The translations under genes and the position numbers were made by a program. A model generated the notes under the pieces. That model was given only the letters and a program-made list of their open reading frames with translations. It made no database searches and was not told the DNA's origin. Positions 41,881-52,049 of a stretch of DNA of 64,000 nucleotides are shown here, one piece after another. Each line of letters begins with the position of its first letter. Within the stretch, counting starts at the first letter, position 1. Origin of the DNA: Myxocyprinus asiaticus (taxonomy: Eukaryota; Chordata; Actinopteri; Cypriniformes; Catostomidae); the NCBI RefSeq assembly GCF_019703515.2, contig NC_059388.1, positions 1,005,501 through 1,069,500 on the forward strand. Direction: 5' to 3'.

Positions 41881-42223
41881 GCCATTATAAACAAGTTTTG
41901 TTATAATCCTGGCTCATTGGGTGGAGAAGCTTCCACACCCCTGCAGAGATTTGTTCAAAGAGCACAGACTGCGCCGTTGTGTCCAGACCCAGGACTTGAC
42001 CACTTTTAGACTAATCAAAATGACTCAATGGTTTGAAAGGACACCTGCATGCATGCCACAACAACTCTTTGCATGACATTCCTTTGCAGTAGACACAATG
42101 GACAAATTTAGACTGCTTAAAAAATATGTGAAATTACAGTAATTTACTGGCAGCAGTTTCACCAACAGAGTACAATTTTACCACAGTACTGCTACTGCAT
42201 TTTCGATTACAGTACTATTTTTT
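41881..42223. other. Unassigned region
   Basis: AT-rich, no feature recognised. Confidence 0.4.
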
Positions 42224-42410
42224 CAGGGGTGTAAAATAATTGAGTAAAAATACTTAAGTATTATACTAAAGTATTATTATTTTTTTGGATTTGTACTTTA
42301 CTCAAGTGCAATTTAAGCGGAATACTTGTACTTAATTACATTTCCAAAGAAAAAATAGTACTTTTTACTCCTTATAATTTTATTTAAACTTAAAGTACTC
42401 ATTACATTTT
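42224..42410. repeat. hAT-like MITE fragment
   Basis: Starts CAGGGGTGTAAAATAATTGA and continues with ACTTAAGTA / TACTTTACTCAAGT / ACTTGTACTTAATTAC text typical of fish hAT-like MITEs. Its far terminal repeat (CACCCCTG) is not found, so it is truncated. Compare 59543-59711. Confidence 0.5.
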
Positions 42411-42613
42411 TGCAGATCATTTTCTTTTCATCTTACTGGACTGAAGTCACCTTTTCACTGCATCCGACAAACGACAGATGACAGACCAGAGGTCAGTTAT
42501 TTCAAATGGAGTGTCACAAGGTGGCTGCGTGGAGTTCCAACTATCTATAGAGGTGGAATTTCAGATCACATTTGAGCTTCTGATACATTGAAATATTTGT
42601 ATAAATAGACCGT
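42411..42613. other. Short unassigned spacer before the Gypsy element
   Basis: No feature recognised. Confidence 0.4.
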
Positions 42614-42925
42614 TGTAACAGCTCTAACTCTGTTACCTTAGAGGTTATGTTTTTCCATGCCATTAGGGGCGCTAACCATCTTCATAGATGAGTATTTAGC
42701 CAGGTACTATACCTGAAGAAGTAGGCAAGCATTTGGATAGAGGAAGCACTGGCTTTCTTGTGCTATTCCAACTTTCTTTCTGAGGTCCTATGATTGAGGA
42801 ATTTGTTTCCTGACTTTTGCATGGACATCATAATTTCAACCATTACCAAACATTGTCGGCTTCATCTTCATCTTCTAAGTTTTTACCATTCTTTTTTCTG
42901 GTTCAGATCATTCAACACTGGATCA
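42614..42925 (+). repeat. Gypsy 5' LTR with internal deletion
   Basis: TGTAACAGCTCTAACTCTG to TTCAACACTGGATCA. It matches 45175-45386 and then jumps to the match with 45778-45886 (ACTTTTGCATGGACATCATA). The 312 bases are all that remains of about 712. Confidence 0.85.
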
Positions 42926-42939
42926 TGACAGCATTCATA

Positions 42940-45165
42940 AAACAGCCTTTGTGACTTCAGGATTATATGAATTCCAACGTCTACCTTTCGGCCTGAAAAA
43001 TGCCGCAGCATCTTTCCAAAGATTAATGGAGCATGTGCTTAGAGATCTGAAGGGTAAATGTTGCATGGTGTACATTGATGATGTGGTGATCTACTCCAAA
43101 GACGAGCAAGAGCACTTCCAGCACCTCCAACAGGTCTTCCACTGTCTATCAAAAGCTGGTCACACTCTCAATTTGAAAACATTTAATTTCATTCAGAAAT
43201 CCCTTATGTTTATAGGTCACATAGTCTCTGGAGAAGGAATAAGAACAAATCCAGACAAAGTTTCAGCCATTCGATAATTTCCCACTCCGCAATCTCTGAA
43301 AGAAGTACAAAGATTCTTGGGATTAGCCAGTTGGTAACTTCTCAGAAAAGCGGCACCCCTTCATGCATAAAACAAAGAAATGCAACATGGGCCTGGTCAG
43401 AGCAGTGTCAGCAGTCATTGGATATACTCAAAATGGATTTAACCAATGCACCCATTCTGGCAGCCCCTGATCTCGATAAGCCTTTTAGAGTTCAGACCGA
43501 TGCGAGTGAAGTAGGGTTGGAGCAGTGCTTACCCAGGAAGCAGAAGGAATAGAACGTGTCATTGCCTATGCATTTTGGTTATTGAGGGGGGCAGAAAAGG
43601 CCTATTCAATATCAGAAAAGGAATGTTTGGCAGTCGTGTGAGCAGTTGAAAAGTGGCGGCCCTATTTAGAGGGAAGACTATTTGAGGTTATCACCGATCA
43701 TGCAGCTTTGACGTGGGCTTTTCAACATCCCAAACCATCATCACATCTGGTCAGTTGGATCATCCATCTCCAAGGGTTCCACTTTGTTGTCAAGTACAGA
43801 AAAGGCCAGTGTAACATATTTCCGGACATGCTCTCCAGAATCCCAAACTGTGACAGCTTACCTAATCTCATTGCCCTTACCCAAGTACCTCCATCTGCCA
43901 GCATGCCAGTCGATCTAACTCAAATTGCCATTGCCCAAAATAATGATCCCGACATACAAGACATAGTTTCTGCAATCCGTAACCAGTCACAACCTGATAC
44001 TTCCAGAGTGCATCATGTAATTGAAAATGGATTTCTTTTCAGAAGTATTCCTGATGGACATAAAGGACAGAGATTTCAACTCATCATTCCACCCCTACAC
44101 CGACTAGCTTTCATCCAGTACGCTCATGATAACCCACTTAGTGGGCATCTTGGTAAGCTCAAAACTCTCCTCCGACTGTTGGAAACCATGTACTGACCAA
44201 CCATAAGGAAAGATGTATGGAATTATTGCAAAGAATGTCAGGTATGTCAGTGATATAAACCAATGCTTTCTAAACTCTCTGGTCAGTTACAATCTACACC
44301 TGTAGTTGAACCTGGTGTCATACTAGGTGTTGACCTAATGGGTCCTTTATCTAAAAGTAGCAAGCAAAATGGGTATCTTATGGTCGTTGTGGATTACTGT
44401 TCTAAGTGGGTGGAGATGTTTCCACTTAGATCTGCGAAAACTCCACAGATTGCAAGAATTTTGGTGGAAGAGATTTTTACTCGATGGGGCATACCAACAT
44501 ACCTTGTGTCTGATCATGGAACACAGTTTACTTCTCAACTCCTCAGTTCTGTGTGCAAACAGTGGGGCGTTGTTCAAAAACTAACAACTGCTTACCATCC
44601 CCAGACCAACCTTACTGAGAGGGTTAACCAAAACCTGAAGACAATGATCACCTCATATGTAGGGGACCATCACAAACTCTGGGACAGATGGATTCCTGAA
44701 TTCAGATTTGCTATCAATACTGCCTTTCATGAAAGCACTGGTTTCACTCCTGCCGAAATAGCACTAGGAAGGAAACTTAAAGGTCCAATGGAGCGTGCAT
44801 TGCAGAGACAGCCAGATCCCAGTCACCCTGCCTATCCCATACTTGACAAACAGAAGGAACTCCTTAACATTGTCAAATATAACGTGGAACGAGCTCAAGC
44901 AAAACAGAAGAAATATTATGACCAGCGTCGAAAACCAGCTCATTTCCAGGAGGGAGATGTGGTTTGGGTGCGGGCTCATCCCCTATCTAAAGCTGAGGAA
45001 GGGTTTATGGCAAAATTATCGGCCAAATGTAAAGGTCCGGCCAGGGTTAAGGAAAATCATTCAGTTGCTTTTATTTCCGACCCTGACAAATGTGAAACTT
45101 TTCATGTACAAAATCTTAAAATTTGCCATGGTTATGACAAATTGCCTCTGAGCGGGGGGGTGGGG
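42940..45165 (+). pseudogene. Gypsy pol: partial RT, RNase H, integrase
   Basis: RT from LYEFQRLPFGLKNAAASFQR, catalytic MVYIDDVVIYS, then the thumb (FIGHIVSGEGI) to a stop at 43275. RNase H follows in 43331-43552 ([15 protein letters not shown], first Asp) and 43708-44196 (end of RNase H, then FHFVVKYRKGQCNIFPDMLS, then the integrase zinc region with YAHDNPLSGHLGKLKTL). Integrase core in 44263-45228: GVDLMGPLSKSSKQNGYLMV, LVSDHGTQFTSQ, YHPQTNLTERVNQ (D, D, E all present), then AEIALGRKL and a GPARVKE C-terminal module. No chromodomain was seen. The last frame runs into the LTR. Stops at 43275 and at about 44195 inactivate it. Confidence 0.88.
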
Positions 45166-45173
45166 TGGGGGGT
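45152..45173 (+). other. Gypsy polypurine tract
   Basis: GCGGGGGGGTGGGGTGGGGGG-type run directly before the 3' LTR TG at 45175. Confidence 0.75.
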
Positions 45174-45174
45174 A

Positions 45175-45886
45175 TGTATCAGCTCTAACTCTGTTACCTT
45201 GGAGGTTATGTTTTTCCATGTCATTTAGGGGGTGCTAACCATCTTCATAGATGAGTATTTAGCCAGGTACTATACCTGAAGAAGTTGGCAAGCATTTGAA
45301 TAGAGGAAGCACTGGTTTACTTGTGCTATTCCAACTTTCTTTCTGAGGTCCTATGATTGAGGAATTTGTTTCCTTTTGGTCAATCAGTAAGTAGTGTTGT
45401 TTTTTCTTATATGCACTGTATGGTTTTGGTGATTTGTACTTAATGTGTAACTATTGGATTGAGTATGTATTGAGCATTGAGCTAGTCATGCATGCTAATT
45501 GTGAATGTGTCTTTTATTTAGATGGACCTTTTATTCCTGTGCTTTCTTTCATGTGAGGAAAAAAGTTCAAAAGGTTTGCTTCCATGAATTGCCTGCTTTG
45601 TTGTTTGTTGCTGGACACATGAACACTTAAGACGTTTTACATGACAACAAAGAGGTGGTGGAGTTCACATGTTGAAGACAGGAGGACTATTTATTTATTT
45701 ATTTATTGCACCAAGTTTGGCTTGTTTACGTCAACATTGGATTACCACTAATTGAATTTTGCTTTCTGAAAGTGCTGACTTTTGCATGGACATCATAATT
45801 TCAACCCTTACCAAACATTGTCGGCTTCATCTTCAGCTAAGTTTTTACCATTCTCTTTTCTGGTTCAGATCACTCAACACTGAACA
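45175..45886 (+). repeat. Gypsy 3' LTR (712 bp)
   Basis: TGTATCAGCTCTAACTCTG to CACTCAACACTGAACA. It contains a (TATT)n run at about 45688-45708. It is the fuller of the two LTRs; the diverged relic at 36882 follows the same layout. Confidence 0.85.
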
Positions 45887-46764
45887 TTTCTTGATTATTT
45901 CTTGATTATTTTGGTAATTTGATTTCATAATTTCTACTTTGTTTATTTTTTGTGTGCTATGTAAATGATTGTGATGATTGGGTTGTTGAATATAATATAC
46001 ATGCAATTCACTGCAGATTTTAGGTCTGTTACTTCATGTACATTGTTGGGTAAACCAAAGGAGATAAACATTCATCTTTTAATAATACCTAAGATAGTAT
46101 TAAGCCTTTCCGTCCTTACTCTGATATATAACTTAAGCCTAAAAAGGGGTAGCAGTTATACCGTATGTGACCACCCAACTGAATGTGATTGTATTAATTC
46201 AAACCTATGAGCACGAAGTGAGAAACACTGATGGTATTTGTCCTAAACTTTATTCTAAACGCCTGCTAATTCTACAGATTGGATAGTTATGAAGTCAAAA
46301 CTGATCATTCATGTTGCAAATATATATATATATATATAAACAAAAGTCTTTTGTAATTCAATGTGTAAATGTCTTTAATTTCTATACTTGCTTTCATATT
46401 TAAATCATATCTATGAATTTCTACTCCCTATTTGTTGAATTGTTGTTGTTAGGCAACTATTAATTATAATAATAACTATAAAACCAGCAATGATAATCAT
46501 ATTGATAATAAAAATAATGGAATCTGAGTAAATATTATGAATTTTATTGAATTCAACCATCTGCTCAACAGCAAGGTTTGGTAGCAAACCTCAGAAAACA
46601 ATTCACAAAACCAACAACATTACTAATGTTTTTCAAAGCTTCATTTGATTTTTTTTATTTTTTTTTTTTATCTTCCTCTGTGTCTCAAGGGGCTGGGTGC
46701 TCTGACATCCCAATTCGTGAGTGCCTTCTCCCATGACTGTGGCAATGTTTTTGCAAAATAAAAT
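45887..46764. other. Unassigned AT-rich region
   Basis: A (TA)n run lies at about 46320-46339 and a T-rich run at about 46649-46670. No coding sequence was recognised. Confidence 0.4.
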
Positions 46765-48058
46765 TGTGGTTGATTACATGTGAGATCTACTCCTATCTAA
46801 ATACATTTAACATTTTGGATACATTTCAGTCTGGCTTCAGACACTTGCACAGCACCGAATTTGCATTATTGAAGGTCACTAATTTTATTTTTCTCTCCAT
46901 GGATTCAGGTTCACCTGTTGTCTTAGTTTTATTAGACCTCAGTGCCGTGTTTGACACTATCGACCATAATATTCTTCTCAACCGTCTTGAGTGTATGGTT
47001 GGCATCCAGGGTACGGTCTTCCAGTGGTTTGCCTCCTATCTAAAAGATAGGACATTTTCTGTAAATCTAGGGAATTTTTCTTCTACGACGGCTCAATTAT
47101 CATGTGGTGTCCCTCAAGGATCGATTTTGGGACCCTTACTATTTTCCCTGTAAATTTTTCCTCTGAGTTCTATTTTTCAGAAGTACAGCATACCTTGTCA
47201 CTGTTATGCTGATGATTTTCAATTTTATTTTCCTGTGAGGTTAGACAAGAGGTGTTCAATTGATAACGTCCTAAATTGCTTCAACGATATTAAACACTGG
47301 CTGGCAAACCATTTTTCTTTTTTTTTTTACAATTAAATGAAAGCAAAACTGAAGTTCTGATTTTAGGATGCCCAGTTAGGTCCTCCGTCGTTGAATGTAC
47401 AATATCATGTAAGGAGTCTTGGAGTGATTTTAGACTCATCATTACTCAATAAGCAGATCAGTGTCAAGGGTAGCTTTTTCCACATGAGATCTATCGCTGA
47501 AGTTAAATATTTTCTTTCCAGCAAAGACCTGGAAAATGTGATCCACTCACTAATTTCATCAAGGTTAGACTATTGTAACACATTGTACATTGGCCTCTCT
47601 CAAACTGTATTATCTCACCTACAGCTGGTTCAAAACGCAGCAGCCAGGCTCTTAACAGGGTCAAGAAAGAGGGATCACATTTCCCCTGTATTAGTGTCTC
47701 TACACTGGCTTCCTGTGAAATTTAGGTTCAATTTTAAAATTCAGATTTTTGTCTACAAGGCACTATCTGGTCTCGTGCTCCAATGTATCAGTGACCTTCT
47801 CCTCCCTTACTACCCCACTAGAGCGCTCAGGTCTTCTGATCAACTGCTTTTGAGGGTTCCTCATTGTCGCTATAGATCTAAGGGTGATTGTGCCATTTCT
47901 GTGGTAGGTTCTAATCTCTGGAACAGTCTCCCTTTCCATGTGAGGTCAGCTTCTTCATTAACCATTTTTAAATATTCTTTGAAAATGTATTTTTATTCTT
48001 TAGCTTTTGAATGGGTCCTTCAATAGGTTGAAATAGGTAAATACACGATGCTGTATTT

Positions 48059-48114
<56 letters not shown>

Positions 48115-48210
48115 ACTCTGTCATTGTATATTTGTTTGTTTGATCTGTAAAGCATTTTGGGTCAACTTCTGTTGTTTTTAAATGTGCTTTATAAATAAAG
48201 CTTGACTTGA
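46765..48210 (+). mobile_element. 5'-truncated LINE of Jockey-superfamily type
   Basis: RT in broken frames: DTFQSGFRHLHSTEFALLKV, VLLDLSAVFDTIDHNILLNR and SCGVPQGSILGPLLFSL (46764-47153), a stretch with a degraded YADD region (HCYADDFQF in another phase near 47205), and the thumb/C-terminal part in 47391-48026 (VRSLGVILDSSL, LVQNAAARLLTGSRKRDHIS, LHWLPVKFRFNFKI). The 3' end reads TGCTTTATAAATAAAGCTTG. An (AT)n run (48063-48111) sits in the 3' UTR. The exact clade (I-, Rex- or CR1-like) cannot be fixed by eye. Not functional. Confidence 0.8.
48063..48111. repeat. (AT)n microsatellite
   Basis: About 24 AT units within the LINE 3' UTR. Confidence 0.95.
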
Positions 48211-48224
48211 TGTCTCAGATGTCT

Positions 48225-48487
48225 GCTCCATGCCACGTCACAGCCACGCCTCAGCCTGCTCCATGCCACATCACAGCCATGCCTCAGCCTGCTCCATGCC
48301 ACGTCTCAGCCAAGCCTCAGCCTGCTCCATGCCATGTCAAAGCCAAGCCTCAGTCTGTTCCATGCCACGTCTCGGCCAAGCCCCAGACTGTTCCATGCCA
48401 CGTCACAAGCAAGCCTCTGCTCCATGGTCCAGGCCCACCTCTGCTCCATGGTCCAGGCCCACCTCTGTTCCACAGTCCAGGCCCGCC
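48225..48487 (+). repeat. Minisatellite: six 33-bp units then three 24-bp units
   Basis: 33-base units of the form GCTCCATGCCACGTCACAGC plus CAAGCCTCAGCCT (about 48225-48416) are followed by CTGCTCCATGGTCCAGGCCC-type 24-base units (to 48487). The frame 48207-48521 is open throughout and would give an 11-residue period (APCHVTAKPQP), but all three frames are open over most of it because units are multiples of three. No start context or domain was recognised. Confidence 0.8.
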
Positions 48488-48697
48488 TGTGTATTGTGAA
48501 TGTAACTTTGTTTTGTTCTAATCAAGCCAAGTCAAGTCAAGTTTTGTCAAGTCTTGTTTTAGTCAAATCAAGTTCATGTTTATGTTTAGTTCACATTTGT
48601 AGTCAGGGTTTTGGGATTCCACGTTTGGAAAATAAACTGCACTTGGGTTCGCCACTTCATTGTCATCGTCTTCATCATTGTCTTTGTCAGCATCGTT
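48488..48697 (+). repeat. LTR-like 3' end with polyadenylation signal
   Basis: TCAAGCCAAGTCAAGTCAAG repeats, then GGAAAATAAACTGCACTTGG and an end at CATCGTTACA. This has the composition of the R/U5 end of a fish LTR. The 5' side merges with the minisatellite. Tentative. Confidence 0.4.
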
Positions 48698-49110
48698 ACA
48701 CTGACCTATATCTGCATGATTTTATGCACTGCACTGCTGCCACACGATTAGCTGATTAGATAATTGCATGGATAATTGTTGGTGCCAGATGGGCTGGTTT
48801 GAGTATTTCTGTAACTGCTGATCTCCTGGGATTTTCACGCACAACAGTCTCTAGAATTTACTCTGAATGGTGCCAAAAACAAAAAAACATACAGTGAGCA
48901 GCAGTTCCGTGGACGGGAATGCCTTGTTGATGAGCTGGGTCAACAGAGAATGGCCAGACTGGTTTGAACTGACAAAGTCTACAGTAACTCAGATAACTGC
49001 TCTGTACGGTTGTGGTGAAAAGAATAGCATCTCAGAATGCTATTCTGAGATGTGGGTTGGTGCACTTTTGGTGGCATGAGGGGGCCCACACAATATTAGG
49101 CAGGTGGTTT
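48698..49110. repeat. Dispersed fish repeat fragment
   Basis: TGCATGATTTTATGCACTGC, AGCTGATTAGATAATTGCAT and GCAGTTCCGTGGACGGGAAT are phrases I associate with a widely dispersed teleost repeat; the family name is not certain. It includes an unusual double palindrome at 49021-49052. Confidence 0.4.
49021..49052. repeat. Overlapping palindromes
   Basis: CATCTCAGAAT (49028-49038) pairs with ATTCTGAGATG (49042-49052) around GCT, and AGAATAGCAT (49021-49030) pairs with ATGCTATTCT (49037-49046). The two hairpins share bases and exclude each other. Confidence 0.85.
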
Positions 49111-49329
49111 TAACCCTCATGCACTGTTTGGTCATTTTTGACCAAAATCCATTTTGTTTATTCAATAAAACTGGTTTCCTTTATCTGACCGGTACGAGAC
49201 TAGATTATTTTTTGTCCATTTGATATCTGAACTCACACAAAGAAATTGGAGTTGATTCGATCAGTCTAAGTGGTTGAAAAAAAAAAGTTACACTTGGACT
49301 GTTCCCTGTCAAAAGTGACCACCATAGGA
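49111..49329. other. Short unassigned stretch with TTTTTGACC-type repeat
   Basis: CCTCATGCACTGTTTGGTCA followed by TTTTTGACC resembles a common short fish repeat. Nothing else was seen. Confidence 0.35.
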
Positions 49330-51317
49330 AATTAATTGGAGATTTCCGGTTTAGTCATGCAACAGATGGCAGCGTGAGAGAAGCACTCCTGGTCGATTGT
49401 ATTTCTCCCTCAATTCAAATAGTTCAGATACGGTTAAATCTCTATAAGATCAATGGCAGAGGGAGACAAACACAAAGTATGGGGAAAATTGATTGTAAGA
49501 CCTGAAATAGAAGGAAAACTTGACAAAGAAGGTAGATGATAGAGCTCAAGGTGGCGAATCTAACGTGCTCTCGCTCCCTATGGAAATGAACACAACGATT
49601 CAAGACAGCATGTCCATAATCCACAGTGAGATTTCTACCATACGCTCAGATCTTAAAGGTGAAATGACTGACTTCCTACATAGAATCACAGATGACATCA
49701 GAAATGACCTGATAGAGTTCAAAGAAGATATCAACCGAAAGCTTAATGAGGTGACAAAATATCTACAAACAACAATGGACCGAGTGGATGAGGTGGAGAA
49801 ATGAATCATGGATCTGGAAGAATAGGATGTACGAGATGTATTTTCAAATTGTTGATCACAAGAGAATTTGCTAGCTAATTTATCTGACTTGGAAAGTCGC
49901 TCATGATGGAACAACATTCGCATACACCGAATACCCAAGGGATGTGAGGGTAGAAATGTGATGGAATTTGTTGCTGATTTCAAGTCGGAACTAAGCACTT
50001 TACAGAACACTGACCTTCAGATACAGATAGCACATTGAGCACTTGTTCCCAAACCAAGTCAGGAAGCGCAGCCTAGATCATTGTTGATTTGCTTTTTGGA
50101 ATGCCGAGTCAAGGAAATGGTCCTACAAGCCGCATGGAGCAAGAAAGAAATATGTTATCAAGGTCAGATTTTTTTTTTATCATGACTATGTGACAGAAGG
50201 GAATAAGGGGAGATAAAGAGAGTTCTCAAGGACAATAAAATAAAATTCCAAAGACCATACCCTGCGAAGCTGAAGGTGTTCCTAGACAGCGGGATCAAAG
50301 TCTTCAACAGCATGACAGAGGCATCCAGAGAACTGAGGAAGGCAGGAATAGTACTTGACTCAACTGAGAAAGCCGACACAGCGAACAATCACCCTCTTTG
50401 GCAGAGTCTTCGATGGGAAAAAGAAACTGATAAACGTCGACAGAGAAATCGTCAGGCACAAATATGTGAAAAATTAAGGAGCAGATCCCGGACAGCAGAG
50501 TGCCAGTGAATTTTCATGAATACAGGTCTCTTAGATAAGTGTAAAAGAACTAAATTAACATATTAAACAAACTATAAAATGAGCTGAACTCTGATACTAA
50601 GACCTGAGTACTTGAATTTAAGTACAATCATATTTTTCCTTTTGATTACCACTTGTGACTGACCGGCTTGTAAAACTCTGTCATGGATAAATCCCCCACT
50701 TATAATACAAGGACATAGATCAACAAAAGGGAACTAAATAATTTTTAATCTCTTAGTGTTTATTTCAGAGAGAAAAGTTATCATTCTGTTGCTTTACAAG
50801 TTGAGTGGCCCTCACTATTTGTGATGATTTTCCCTCTATTGGTGAGAGAGTTATAAGTATAACCCTTACTGTGGAGATCCATGTTTCAAAACATCATTTT
50901 GTTTTATGTGTTAAATAGTCACATTTTTGTTCTAGCCTCAGATTGCATTGTTCTAGCTCCAATGGGTACATTCTATCAACTCAAAAAATAAATTCTATGA
51001 CATATCAAGAATGTAAGGTAATGCCACTAAATGTCAACGTGTTGCATAATGTGGTGAAAAGAAGCACAGCCATAGCAAAAATAAAGAGGGAGAAAACAAA
51101 CTTTAAATTCTGGCAAGAAACACGTCAAATTTAGAGTACGAAAAATTGAAAAAGTTGGGTTTCAAAAATTTTTATTTCTCATCACATAGATCTGGTCGAA
51201 AACGAGGGGTATCTATCTTGATTCCCAGTTCACAGACTTTTGAATTTGTATCTGAAATTAAAGACAAGGAAAGAAGACTTATTTTGGTTAAGGGAAAACT
51301 AGATCATAAAATGGTCA
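49330..51317 (+). mobile_element. L1-d: 5' part of a different L1-type LINE (ORF1 and start of ORF2)
   Basis: ORF1 starts near 49454 and is broken: MAEGDKHK-like text, then 49520-49804 (SEISTIRSDLKGEMTDFLHR), a stretch with stops that still reads as the RNA-binding domain (NNIRIHRIPKGCEG and VPKPSQEAQPRSLLICFLE), and 50276-50509 (KVFLDSGIKVFNSMTEASRE, ELRKAGIVLD). ORF2 begins near 50963 with MPLNVNVLHNVVKRSTAIAK and a damaged FWQETRQI, the L1 endonuclease start. It ends at 51317 where L1-c, in the opposite orientation, begins. It is a separate family from L1-a, -b and -c. Confidence 0.75.
49454..50509 (+). pseudogene. L1-d ORF1, broken
   Basis: Coiled-coil N-terminal half (TTIQDSMSIIHSEISTIRSD, EDINRKLNEVTKYLQTTMDR), then RNA-binding and C-terminal domains in other phases. 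Stops occur near 49804 and at about 50037; a frameshift lies near 50190. The text matches L1 ORF1 proteins, which bind L1 RNA. Not functional. Confidence 0.7.
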
Positions 51318-51459
51318 CTTAATTTTTTTGTAATTAACATTTTTTTTATTGATTCATATTTTATACAAATAAAAGCAAAACATATACAAACAGAATCAAT
51401 ACTTAACCCCCTCCCAATCCCCAACCCCACCCACAAGAACACCCCAGTGGTCCCACATT

Positions 51460-51958
51460 TGTCACGTACCGGCTTAGAAACAACGACGATAGAGAGATGG
51501 ATCAGATAATACAGATACGTTTATTAATGAATTGTTGGAACACAGTATTTAAACAGGTAAGATGATCAATGGAGAGGTTCTTGAAATGCAGGATGGTCTG
51601 ATAGTAACTGTGGGTTTGTCTAACAGGTTTCCAGAGCACACATACAAACACAAGGGAGAAGACGAGGAGACAAAGGAAGACTGGATGACGATGTGGATGG
51701 CTGGATGACTGGATGATGACTTGGAATGACTGGATCAAGGTAACAACACTGGTAGGATACAATAGAAGCATGTAGCAATATAGGCATCAAGGTAAGTAGT
51801 CTGCAGCATCAGACAAAGCCAGACAATGACTGAGGGTGTGTGTGTGCTCTTCTTATAGTGCTGGTGATGAGGGCTGACGAGTGTCAGAGGTGCATGATTA
51901 GTATTCTGGTGAGTGTGAAGTCTGAGTGAGTGAGGGACAGCCTGGCATGATCGTGACA
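51460..51958. repeat. Solo LTR-like insertion (499 bp) in L1-c 3' UTR
   Basis: Starts TGTCACGTACCGG and ends GCATGATCGTGACA; with one extra base on each side the ends are an 8-base inverted repeat (TTGTCACG / CGTGACAA). The L1 3' UTR text resumes on both sides. The flanks (CATT / ATAT) show no clear target duplication. Orientation is unknown. Confidence 0.65.
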
Positions 51959-52049
51959 ATATGATTATAGACACACAATTTTTTTTAAATAAATAAAGAA
52001 GAAAAAAATAAATAAATAAAATACAGTATAATAATCACACACATAACAA

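Larger units (their letters stand above)
42614..45886 (+). mobile_element. Ty3/Gypsy LTR retrotransposon, internally deleted
   Basis: 5' LTR 42614-42925, pol from the middle of RT to the end of integrase (about 42940-45165), polypurine tract 45152-45173, 3' LTR 45175-45886. Gag, protease and the N-terminal half of RT are gone: the RT text starts only about 15 bases after the 5' LTR. The 5' LTR also lacks about 400 bases found in the 3' LTR (45387-45777). No target duplication was seen (ACCGT and TTTCT). Several stops break pol. The copy is dead. Confidence 0.9.
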
